Source: Chalciporus piperatus
Taxonomy: Eukaryota; Basidiomycota; Agaricomycetes; Boletales; Boletaceae
Direction of reading: 5' to 3'
DNA: 64,000 bases
NCBI GenBank assembly: GCA_038093975.1
Contig: JBBPTG010000013.1
Coordinates: 62,001 to 126,000 of the forward strand
Positions 35,274 through 45,452 of the stretch are shown in pieces; positions within the stretch are counted from its first letter, which is position 1; every line of letters starts with the position of its first letter. Below the pieces are notes generated by a model. It saw nothing but the letters and a program-made list of their open reading frames with translations. It did not search any database and had not been told where the DNA came from. Position numbers and translations under genes: made by a program.

Positions 35274-37005
35274 ATGTCGACTTCAATCAAACAGACCCTC
35301 GACTCGCTCGTCGTCCCCGCTGCATTTGCGCGGCATGACAGCGTAATAGACGCCACATGGAAATCAAATGTGGAGACTTTGCTCGGTCGATTGGACTCGT
35401 TCGATGTCTCCGCACTATCAATCCCTGAACAAGCTGATGTTGTTCGCGCTCTCGCCCCGTTGACAGCAATTGCCCCATGGTCGTCCACATCGACACGCTC
35501 AATCGCGTCCGGTACACCGTCCTATGTTTCAAGGAATATCCTTGCTAATTTTCCCGACAGCTCGTCTTGCAACAGTCCCTCCTTCACGTCAACTAATCAC
35601 GCACATCCTGACGTATATCGTCAAACCTCTCTTTGCTGCAACACCCCATCCCCGCCTCCACGCCTCCACAGCACGGATCCTTCCCCGCCCAGCAGATACA
35701 CAGGATACCTACATTGAACAACCTTGGAAAGAACATTCCGGCCTAGATCAGGTCATACGTTGGTGTCTCCTCAATTCTGAGGTATCTACGAGGTTTTATA
35801 TTTAGCCATTGCTGACCGGATCGTAAGTCTTCGGCGTATGAAACAACATGGCCACTTTTCCTTCCCCCGGTCATGACTTTCTTGGACGATTACCAACTAC
35901 CGCACAAGTTCCTTGGTGCCCAGCTGGTTTCCGAGATGCTAAATCGCGTACCCCCCGAGTTACTCGTTCGGACCGGCGTAGATGCGTTGTTGTTCAACGT
36001 GCGTAATTGACATCAACATTCGTTGTCGTGCACTCAGACTAATCTGATGAAACACGCAGTCCTTAACGAATTCGCTGTCACACCTCGGAGACAAGTCGAC
36101 ACCGGACTTCATACATCTAGTCGTTTCGACTACCCTTCAGCTCATTGACCTCACCACTCCGTCTGCATCTTCGTCTCACTCGCCCCGTGTCGACCAGTCC
36201 CAATCATTGTCTACTCGCTTCTCCCGTCTCTCCACACTGCTTTCCACCTCATTGCTCGCCACGGTGATAATGTATTCTCCCACATTTCTCCCGCCTCCCT
36301 CTGCTTCATCAGGTCCTGATCCCGATCCTTTCGCCGACCCGGGGCACACGGAAGCCGATTCAGGACAACCTGTAGAGGATCTGGCGCAAATTCCGGTCCC
36401 ACAGAGGCAGCATTTGAACCCAACCCTCATTGCAGCAGCGCAATCTTTGCCATCCATTTTGTCGGCGCTCGGGGTTGGAGGCACTCGTTTTCTCAAGGGT
36501 ATCGTCCCAGTCTTAGCTGAATGGCTTACATTACCTCTTTCAGGTGTTGTTGAAGGGGAAAATGACCCTCCTGGAGAGGTAACTGCCCCGAGTGCTGGCC
36601 AACCTGGGTCTGTCACAAGGACTCCCACAACCGAGGTTGCACTTCAACTTGCATCATTAGCCAGCATGTCCGTCCTGTTCTGTACGTGCACCCCAAGGAT
36701 GAAGAGGTGGGCGACAACAATTGTAGATGCCCTTGGACGATGTTGGGTTGGGTGTCTTGATGCTGAAAGGTGTGAAGGTTGGAACAATATCTCAAAGGCC
36801 AGTATATATGCTTTGGAGCAAAGGCTGAGAGAGGTTGCTATGCAGTTGGCAGAGAAATATCCTGAGGTTATGAAGGTATGTATTGAAGTGCAATTTTATT
36901 TCATGAGAATACTATTTGTTTATGAGTTATCTCTTATAGGATCAGTATGTCAAATTGATGGGTTTTGATGCTATTCTGTTTGGAGGTTTGATAGAAGAAA
37001 TCTAG
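35274..37005 (+). CDS. TTI2: TELO2-interacting protein 2 (TTT complex)
   Basis: Five exons (35274-35511, 35561-35781, 35828-35998, 36060-36875, 36940-37005), 503 residues. Helical repeats include WPLFLPPVMTFLDDYQ, HKFLGAQLVSEMLNRVPPEL, FKRT-free GVDALLFNSLTNSLSHLG, then STTLQLIDL and, near the end, ALQLASLASMSVLFCTC with WNNISKASIYALEQRL. The LDDY helix, the following GAQLVSEMLNRVPPELL and the ending DQYVKLMGFDAILFGGL fit Tti2. With Tel2 and Tti1 it forms the Hsp90-linked TTT complex that matures PIKK kinases (TOR, ATM, ATR). Intron 2 is 46 nt. The last intron and the last exon lie in markedly AT-rich sequence, at the edge of the island that follows; the final 21 residues still fit the family, so the gene looks intact. 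Confidence 0.84.
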
Positions 37006-37522
37006 TTGCTAAGTTTGAGATGACCAAGCAAAAAATGATTTATGAGAATGTTACTGTTAGATTTACTACTCTTATGACAAGCCATGTGCACAGCAATTGC
37101 TGTCGAGAACTACCTAGCAAGGTCTCTGCTCTGTCATAATTGTCCTATTTTTCATACTTCAGGCCAAACTCATCATTCATGTGATTTGTGATTTTTAATT
37201 TTATTGTCTCATATACTGTTCCTTATCATCCCATATATCCAGACTATATTTTGCAACTAGCAAGGTTTTGGCCAACAAAGTCGGTGTTCCCAAGTTTGTT
37301 GACCCAGTGCTACTACTGCATTTTTTCCACGATAACTTTTGGCTATGGCATTTAATTCTGTGCAAATCAATTACCTTGTTACAAGGTCACTCCAAGGTCA
37401 TAATTGTGGTTGAATGGTCGTGATTTTGTACTGTGTGTGAAAGTGATGCTTGATATGGGTTGCTGGTTTTGTAGTGTACATACCTTGCTGTCCTGATGTT
37501 ATTTATGATCATGGAAGTGATG

Positions 37523-38700
37523 TACTATAGTTGCGGACACGCAAAGCCCACCAGTTCTATAACACAAAAATATGAGTTTTCACAGGAAACTGAGAGTGGA
37601 TTTGGACTTGGATTGTCAAAAGGATGCAAAAAACACTGCTCTGAAGTTTTTCCCACAACAGTTTGGTGCACCAAATTTTTGGGCCAATTTCTGGAATATT
37701 GTGTACCCCTTTTGGGCTCTGGGGGTGATCTGAAGTGGACTGAAGCAAAACACGGTGTCTCAACTTCTCAGTTGACGTTCAGTTGACGAAGAAATATCAA
37801 GGTGAGGCCAATCCAGATGCCTGTAAGCCTACCGCCCCGACTTGATACCTACTGACTGTTACGATTCCCCATTCTTTCTCCTTTTCCTTGTACTAAGTCC
37901 TAGTCGCTGGTTTGAGTCCCGCCTAGGCCTCTCATTTCTTACTTTGCTTTAGTCAGCAAACATTTTGTAATGTTCTTTCACCTTCCATGCTTTGTCATCG
38001 CTGACTCATACACTTACCGAGCATGACTCATTCTTATTCGTCATGACTCGTTCTTACTTATTCCGACTCATTCCATGCCTGCCCTTAACTATCTAGTTAC
38101 CTATATAAACCACCACTTCATACCTGTAACTCTAAGTTAGACCTACACAATCTAACCTCGTTACTCCTCGTTTCCCTTGAACCCTCTGAGAGTCACTGTC
38201 CCACTCTTGAACGGACGCTAGGCCTTAACGTGGACATCCCATTGTTAGGCTACACTTGAAACCCTCGTCTCAGACTAGGCTTTTGCGTCTACACTTTGAC
38301 CTACCCGGTACAAGCGTAACACTGACCGCACGAGGCTGAGAGCATAAGCTTAGTAATTAGGTGACAGTTGTCTAATTGGGAAAGGACTAGCATTCAATAC
38401 CATCACACCACACATTTTTGGACAACTCTGATAGACCTTTTCTTTATGGGATCATCAACAACTCAACGAGAGGAGTCGTTTGCACATTTTTCAGGATTTT
38501 TAGCTATTTCTTTTGTGTTGCGCCAAATTTTTAGGGTAATTTTTTTTTTTTCATTTTGAAGAATTTAAAGAATCGGCTCGTGTAATTCTTTTCTACTTAC
38601 TCTCAGCATCATAAATACATGGTTTTCAGTCAGGACTGATGTTTTGTGATGTCGCAAAAACTCAGTGACTATTGTGGTTGACTTTGTGTGTCCACAACTG
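37523..38700. repeat. Mariner-like inverted repeat pair (about 30 bp)
   Basis: At 37523-37553 the plus strand reads tactatagttgcggacacg followed by caaagcccacca. At 38670-38704 the minus strand reads tactacagttgtggacacac followed by aaagtcaacca. About 26 of 31 positions agree and both start with TA, as do Tc1/mariner ends. The copies are probably ends of two separate decayed insertions rather than one element, since a solo LTR lies between them. Confidence 0.45.
37857..38321 (-). mobile_element. Solo LTR, copy 1, with 5-bp target duplication
   Basis: 465 bp. Read on the minus strand it starts TGTTACGCTTGTACCGGGTA and ends ATCGTAACA, giving TG...CA ends and a short terminal inverted repeat TGTTACG/CGTAACA. 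It is flanked on both sides by CTGAC (37852-37856 and 38322-38326), a perfect 5-bp duplication as made by an LTR retrotransposon integrase. No internal retrotransposon sequence is adjacent, so it is a solo LTR left by recombination between the two LTRs. A closely related copy lies at 39306-39778 in the other orientation. Confidence 0.88.
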
Positions 38701-39305
38701 TAGTATTTTAGTATGATACATGGAAGCGAACAGTAACTTTGAACATGATTCTGTGTGACCCCGCTTGCCTGATAACAGTAAACAAAGTCCGGCCCTTTAT
38801 CTAGTTCCATTAGTATGCTGTCATACCCATGCCCAATTACCTCCAACCTCCATTCTGACTCCTATCACCATCTCCAAGTTCAACTCCAATATATACTTTG
38901 GGCTTAGCTTCAGCATGACCTCTCCAGACTCTATCTTCTCCAAACTCCAGGCAGACTTCATTTGATGGATCCAGATTCTTCTCCCATCCTGGACATGACC
39001 CCAGGATTGACAGCCTCCATTTTCCTACATTTCTATTTCTATTTTCACTCTCCATTCCATCACCTGTTGTCTCAGATACTTTTTTCCTGTAGTATACCCC
39101 TTTCACTGTGTCATATCTGTACCTTTCTGACCACTTTCAGTCCCTTCCAACTTGTTCTGACCCTCATGAAATTTTTTCAAGTCCAGCCTAACTCATTCAA
39201 CTAAACCTCTGACACATACTTCTTTGGACTTCATCACTGACAGTCAGACCTGCAAGATCAGACAGTAAAATGAGTCTGACTGCCCGTGACTTAGGGGCCA
39301 TTATC

Positions 39306-39778
39306 TGTTACGCTTGTACCGGGTAGGTCAAAGCGTAGACGCAAAAGCCTAGTCAAAGACAAGGGTTTCAAGTGTAGCCTAACAATGGGATGTCCACGTT
39401 AAGGCCTAGCGTCCGTTCAAGAGTTGGAGGGTGACTCTCAGAGGGTTCAAAGGGAACAAGGAGTAACAAGGTTAGATTGCGTAGGTCTAACTTAAAGTTA
39501 CAGGAGGAAACTTCAAGGGTTTATATAGATAAGGGAACAAGTTAAGGGTAGGCATAGAAGGAGTCGGAATGAGTAAGAATGAGCTATGACAAATAAGAAT
39601 GAGTCATGCTCAGTAAGCGTATGAGTCAGCGATGACGAAGTATAGAAGGTGAAAGAACATGAGAGAACATTCGCTGACTAAGGCAAAGTAAGAAACGAGT
39701 GGCCTAGACAGGACTTGAACCAATGACTAGGACTTAGTACAAGGTAAAGGGAAAGGAAAGAATGAGATGATCATAACA
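39306..39778 (+). mobile_element. Solo LTR, copy 2, with 5-bp target duplication
   Basis: 473 bp, starting TGTTACGCTTGTACCGGGTA and ending GATCATAACA, so TG...CA ends as in copy 1. Flanking duplication TTATC at 39301-39305 and 39779-39783 is perfect. It aligns along its whole length with the reverse complement of 37857-38321 with scattered substitutions and small indels. Different target duplications show that the two copies inserted independently. Confidence 0.88.
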
Positions 39779-39934
39779 TTATCATGATCTTGATCATAAT
39801 GGATGCTTGGTGAGATCTTGGTTATGTGTAGATGATCCAGACTTTGTATGTCTTACCTTTGTTCTTGTGATGCTTTCTTTCCTATGTTTCTCTGTTACTT
39901 CTTCAACTTCTGGTTTCCAATACTTTGTAATTGT

Positions 39935-39962
39935 AGGGGTATGGGTATAGGTATGGGTATGG
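39935..39962 (+). repeat. GGTATG-type microsatellite
   Basis: Four near-perfect units of (g)ggtat(g/a) in the AT-rich island. Related GTATGGGTATGGG sequence recurs at about 40163-40176. Confidence 0.75.
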
Positions 39963-40088
39963 CTCCCAAAATCTTCATACCCTTCAAGGATATTCAGGAG
40001 CACTCAGGGGCTATTAGAAGTCCTTACTCATGTCATATTTAAATTACTTTACATCACTTTTCAGACATACAAGTATTTTTGAGTTGAG

Positions 40089-40198
40089 GGGTACCCATGG
40101 GCACCCTCTACTAGTATCTTACCCATATCCTCCATGAAGAGTATGTACCCCTGAGGGATATGAGTATGGGTATGGGCCTTGGTACCCATGGGTTACCC
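40089..40198. repeat. Imperfect inverted repeat with GGTACCCATGGG cores
   Basis: The left arm (40089-40133) opens gggtacccatgggcaccc and continues to acccatatcc; the right arm (40152-40198) is its approximate reverse complement, ending ggtacccatgggttaccc. The spacer is about 18 bp. Each arm also carries the short palindrome GGTACCCATGGG. The arrangement could fold into a long hairpin. Confidence 0.65.
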
Positions 40199-40804
40199 AC
40201 ACTCTTGTCTAACAACCTCAGACTCTTGATTAACTACTATGTTAGAAAAAAAAAATTGAACTCCCAGGCATTGTAAGCGCTTGGAAGGCCCCAAGATGCC
40301 GCCAGATTCTAATTGTCTTGGAATTCAACCTGAAAATGTCTCAATAGGGGTACAGCCATAATGCTGTGTGCGTATGCAGAGGTGCACAGCCCAGCACTGC
40401 CATGAATTATATAATCCACTGTGCCAGCTTATGTAAGCAGTCTCATGTATTTCAAATCTGTTATTTATATCTATTGTTTGATTGCTGTACAGTAAGCATT
40501 GTCAAATAATTGCAAATACAAGCAAACAACGGAATGTATTATAAAGCAATTCAAGTCAACATTTATTTTCTCATGTTGTTGTTCATTTTCACTCATCATC
40601 AGATTTTTCATTATCAAAACAATAACACTTTGCTTTCAAGACATTGGTATGTATAGTATACTATGACTACTTTTTCCATTCTTCATGAACAAATCCTGAT
40701 AGTTTGTTTGGAAATCCAATAGGTGTTTAGGTTAACACATTATTTCCAGGAAGAATAAGCTGGAAGTTCTCAGTGTCCCCCATTCAATAGAGGGTGAATT
40801 ACCA

Positions 40805-42881
40805 ATGGCACTTTCATTGAATTCACATCAACCAGAATCGGCTGTTCGCTCCCAAACTCAACTCAAGACAACATCTTTGTCCTATTGTAAGTTCATTATG
40901 TTTTTTGTTCTCAACATACCCATAATCACTTTTCTGTAGCCACTCCAAGAAAATTCAGTGTCAGTGCTATTGAAAATGGCATATCACAAGAGGTATACTC
41001 CTTGTTGACTTTCAGCTACAAGACTGATCATGACATCACTTATATCCTGAAGATCCTGCCTGCCAGTGGCATGAGTAAGAGCCAGATGGCACCATTGCTG
41101 CTGCTGCCCTCGAACTTTGAACATGCCTCAGCTGATGGCATGGTGATGCATAAAGTTACTCCTCCCAGTCAGGTCATACCTGATCTTCCATCTTGGACTC
41201 CACTGAGGGTGTCAGAGGATGGTGAGGGTTCATCAGCATCCGAGGTCGATGAACCTTCAACTGTGGTCTCGGCTGGGAGGAGTGAAACTACTCGAGAGAG
41301 CCTGAGGACGCCAAGCAAACACCCCGACTCTTCAGGACCCGCAGCTCAAGTGAATTCAACATCACTTCCGAGCCATCCGAGGCAAGACGCTAGGAAGAAA
41401 GCCCGGTTTGCTGGGGTTGTCATCGCGTCGAAGCGTCGACGTCCACCACAGTCCGACGCCCCGCAAACGCGTCCCGCGCCTCGTCGTGAGGCTGCTTCCA
41501 AGTCGACCACGCTGAGCTTGGTGGATGCGTTAAGACGCACGTTCGATGCCAACACGCACGTCGAGGTTTCCCCGCCTCCAAGCCTTCCTCGTCGCCTGGG
41601 TCGATCTCGCACTGCCCAAGAACAAGATCACGACGCGTCGACCACCCCCGGGCCGCAAACAGACGTTACAGCTAGTACTGAGCCCGAAGATGAAATGCTG
41701 CAGTTAAACAACCGTTTACTTGCTCCTCGCACGCCCAAGAAACGTCTTACGCGATTGGCGAGAGCCATTGCTCTCTCCGAGTCTAACAACGACTCCGAGG
41801 ACGCCGGGCCTGTCTCTCGAGATACCTCCGTGCGTCCTGAGCGTACTGCCAAGCGACTGAAACCAATAGCGTACGATGCCTACGCTGCGTTGATCGACGC
41901 GACGCTTGGAACGGTGCAAGCACCTATCAGCTGGAATGCCGAACCAGACTTCATCACCCAAGAGGTGTCCACCTTCAGGCAATCGCAGCCTCCCGAAAGA
42001 CCGTCTACCGATGTTCCAATGGACGTCGATGATGAAACGTACACCGCCAGGCACGCGGGGCAAGATGTCGCGGCTCCCCCTGGTCAAGCGGGCGTTGCGG
42101 GGGATCCAAGACCAACATTGAGACTTCCTCAGAAGGCGGTGCTCTCGCCACATATACCGCGCGGAGACAAGTTCAAAGAACGCCTCGTCGCCGTGTTCGG
42201 CGAAAACGCGACCGTCCGCATGGACAGGGCTGCGCGCCCCAAACCCGTGAGCCTATTTTCGCAATGAATTTTCGTTGTTGACTGATCTAACACGTCCCCG
42301 CCAGGCTGCCATTGATCTTTTCGCCTCGCTGGATGAGCTTGACCGAGAACCGAGCCCAAACCCCAGCGAATCTAGCGCGTCCGAAAGTCCTACAACGGAA
42401 GACCTCATGAGCACCATCCCCAGTACCCAGCTTACCAGCCAGTCTCCTGAGCTTCCGCCGACCAATTTCCCCTCCGCTTTGCACGCAATGTCCGAGACAA
42501 GCGAGGAGCAGATCAGTGGCTGGATAACCGCTTTGCAGCGCCTCGTCAAAGGCAAAGTTCGTGTCCATGACGAGGTGAGCTAACGCTTCTTTCTCAATCT
42601 CGTCATTCCTAACGCTTGCACAGGATTTAGAGATGTTGAGCGTGGTTCTCGCTGAAATAGAGTCCGTCAAGGATAGTCTGGATGCGCGCAGTTCTATGGT
42701 CTGTCTTTCAATCCAGTTTTCTTCTCCTGTGAATGCTCACCCAGCACATGTCATTTAGACCATGGAGTTATATACAAGTCTCAAGCAACTCTCCGAACTC
42801 GAGGAAATACCTTTTGGCGACAGAAATAACCTGCGCCCACGCGCAGGGAAAATTCTGCTCGGTTGGCCCTCCTCCGCTTGA
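40805..42881 (+). CDS. Unrecognised, probably nuclear, Ser/Pro/Arg-rich protein
   Basis: Five exons (40805-40886, 40940-42246, 42305-42574, 42624-42698, 42759-42881), 618 residues. I do not recognise a family. The first about 110 residues come from AT-rich sequence (YSTPRKFSVSAIENGISQE, FSYKTDHDITYILKILPA) and the rest from GC-rich sequence. The middle has basic clusters resembling nuclear targeting signals (DARKKARF, ASKRRRPPQ, TPKKRLTRLAR) and many Ser/Thr-Pro sites. The C-terminus is helical: IDLFASLDELDREPSPNP, QISGWITALQRLVKGKV, LEMLSVVLAEIESVKDSL, then SLKQLSELEEIPFGDRNN. The last helices resemble small regulatory helical modules of nuclear proteins, but that is an impression. The first exon is the weakest part; a later start at the ATG at 41071 (MSKSQ) is possible. 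Confidence 0.6.
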
Positions 42882-43113
42882 GAAGCAAAGTAAAGGAACA
42901 AGGCTATCCAAGACTTGGGTATACCCGATCGTCTTCCTTGAGATATCGCATTCATTATTGCTGTCGTGTTCTTGTCCCTTTCTTTGCACCCTTTAATAGC
43001 GAAGAAGGGAGCTGGGTTCCTGGGCTTCTAATATTTCAACGGTACATTCTTCCAGTTCGTAACTGATATTCCTGGACGTTTTATATGCAATACCAACGTG
43101 CTGGTTCAACTCG

Positions 43114-45246
43114 TCATTTCCCAACACAGAAGGAACTGAAAATCGCGCCCAAAACTTCCTCAGTACTGACATCGAGTCCGGAAACTGCCCCAATTGCACG
43201 AGCCGCATAGCGCAGGGATTCTGCGGCAATGTCAATCTGCGAGAGGGCTGTGTGAAGTTGATGGTCAGAGTGGCCAACATTCCCAGAACGCAAATGACCT
43301 ACGATATGATTGGAACTCTTCTAGATGCCTCACCGCTGACTCAAGGTAGTCTCGGTGGCGCGCTTGAGTAATGAGTGGAGAACCTTCAAGTGTTTCCGGA
43401 TATCTTCAGCAATGCATGACATGAGGACCAAAGACAACAGTGACTGTCGAGAAATCACTTACTCGTACCTCTCCTTGAGCAGGGATCCCAGGCCATGCAA
43501 AAATTCATGCGTCCCCTCGCCAGAGCGAAGGCTGATATACCATACATGCTGCGTGGTCCCGAGGGTATGTTGAAGAAGAGCATGCTCCAAGGCCTTCCTC
43601 AGTTCATCCGTGGATACATCCAGTGCGAGATCAGATTTATTAAGAAGGAAGACCGTGTCGGGTCTCAAATGGCCAACGACATCATCCGGTATTTTGATCT
43701 GCACCCGGTCATCTATCGTTTCTGTAGCAACTTCTTCCAACGAAAGAACACAGATCGAAACATCAGAACCTTCAATACTGATGTTCTTAGCGATCGTGCC
43801 TGGACCAAATCAAGAACAGACTTACACGTTCCCGGCTCGTTCAACCCCAATTCTCTCGATGGCATCCTCGGTTGTCTTCCGAATTCCCGCAGTGTCATTC
43901 AATATAACGGGTAAACCCCCGATATCGAGAGTGAGACTCAATACGTCTCGTGTCGTCCCAGGAATCGGAGAAATGATAGCCGCGTCTCTCTCAGCTACGC
44001 CAATCCCCGAAATCGTATGTCAAGGTTATGAAAAGCGAACGAAGGGATCGCAAGAACTAACCAAGGAAATTGAAGAGACTACTCTTCCCAGCATTCGGGG
44101 GCCCGAAGATGGCAAGCTTAACTCCAGACCGGAGAATTTCGCCTCTGCGGTTGTCAGACAGCTGCAAGCGAATTGATTCGATAATCTCCTGCGATCGCGC
44201 ACAAGCTAGATTTTGATTTTTCTTTCAGTTACTGAAATCACTCGAACATAGTAGAATGCGCACCCTGTTCGAACATTGCTGCTTGTCCCAGCTCGTCGAC
44301 ATCCTCACCGAAATCGATGAAGCCTTCGACATACATCAGACAATCCAGAATCTGTGCTCTCAAAGCGTCAAACCGAGCTCGTTGGACGCCCTGTTACAAA
44401 ACAACAAACTTGTGAGAAGAGATGTTTGATGTGACTGGTTGTACCATACCGTCACACTAGATACCGCAACACGCCTTTGAGCATCCGTCTCGGCGTCGAT
44501 GAGATCGCGCAGACCCTCCACCTGAGTCAAGTCCAATCGTCCGCCCTCGAAGCCACGCCTCGTGAACTCTCCTGGTTGAGCCGGGCGACAGTACGGTAGT
44601 TTTGAGAGTGCCCGAAGGATCGCTGAGAGCACTGCCCGGCCGGAGTGAACCTGCAACTCAACGACATCCTCGGTGGTAAACGATTTCGGCCCTGTGGCAA
44701 GTATATTAAATCGACTCAATTCACTTTGAGGGCAGGGGAAAGAAAGAACCTACCTCTGAAGAAGAGAACTAAACCGTCGTCCAATTTCTCTCCTGTGACG
44801 GGGTCTATGACCTCGCGAAATTCCGCGAGCCATGGGACAGGTTCTTTGTCCGTAGTAGGGTTGCGAACCGATCGAGTGGCAGCCTTCCAGACCTTGAGGG
44901 CGTCGGGCCCTGATATTCTGATGACAGCAACACCACCTTTTCCGGGAGGGGTAGACAAGGCGTAAATAGTTCGCCTTTGAGCATCAGAGAGCGTCGGTTC
45001 ACGCGGAGTACCAAGATTAGTACTGTCCCGAGTGCAACCCAGTTGATGGTTGACACTTTCAGACGACCGATATGGGTAAAGATGGAGGCTACGCGAGTTC
45101 ACGGTCCTCGAAGAATTTCTATGTGGAAAAGTTGGAATGACATTCAGCAAAAGGGGCGGCGCAATCAAACGTTGCGCTCTGCCAATGCCATGGGGGCTGA
45201 CCGTCGACCGGATGAATCTGCTGCAGCTTAAACATGGCCGCAACAT
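43114..45246 (-). CDS. MSS1: Mitochondrial tRNA-modifying GTPase MnmE/MSS1
   Basis: Eight minus-strand exons: 44754-45246, 44465-44691, 44264-44390, 44062-44205, 43826-43994, 43463-43777, 43303-43403, 43114-43247; 569 residues. An Arg/Ser-rich presequence (about 1-70) is followed by the TrmE N domain ([57 protein letters not shown]), the helical domain, and an embedded Ras-like G domain with G1 [10 protein letters not shown]2 GTTRD, G3 DTAGI and G4 NKSD. The protein ends FCVGK, matching the FCIGK motif whose Cys is required for activity. MnmE with MnmG (Mto1) makes 5-carboxymethylaminomethyl-type modifications at U34 of mitochondrial tRNAs. At the exon 5/6 join the canonical gtaagt...tcag pair (48 nt) gives the exact family spacing. 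Confidence 0.94.
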
Positions 45247-45452
45247 ATACGGGACGACTTGCGAGGTATGAAGAAGGCAAGCAAAGACTTGGACAATTAG
45301 ACAATTGTGCCAATTCTCACGAAACCATCATTATTGCCCTTGTCGGTAATCCCGGCAGTGCAACTTGAACTGCATCATTCCACTGCACTCTCGTCGTCCT
45401 CGACGGTCAACTCAATCTCTCACATAACTTCGCTTGCATAGTAGTATTCGCC
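45247..45452. promoter_or_regulatory. Divergent promoter region, MSS1 / CNB1
   Basis: 206 bp between start codons. No TATA element stands out. Confidence 0.45.

Larger units (their letters stand above)
36876..41200. other. AT-rich island with transposon remains
   Basis: Base composition drops abruptly from GC-rich coding sequence to clearly AT-rich from the last intron of TTI2 to about 41.2 kb inside the next gene. It contains two solo LTRs, short mariner-like inverted repeats, a GGTATG-type microsatellite and a hairpin. Apart from the ends of the two flanking genes no open frame resembles a known protein. Poly-A and poly-T runs (for example near 38538 and 40245) and decayed sequence suggest repeated insertion and loss. 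Confidence 0.75.

Noticed and set aside
37909..37920. Real tRNA gene at the B-box-like site in the LTR
   Set aside because: Only the T-arm portion is present; acceptor stem, D arm and anticodon arm are missing.
43180..43200. Apparent one-base frameshift near the C-terminus of MSS1
   Set aside because: On re-reading, the run contains four G on the minus strand, and the frame continues cleanly to FCVGK and the stop.
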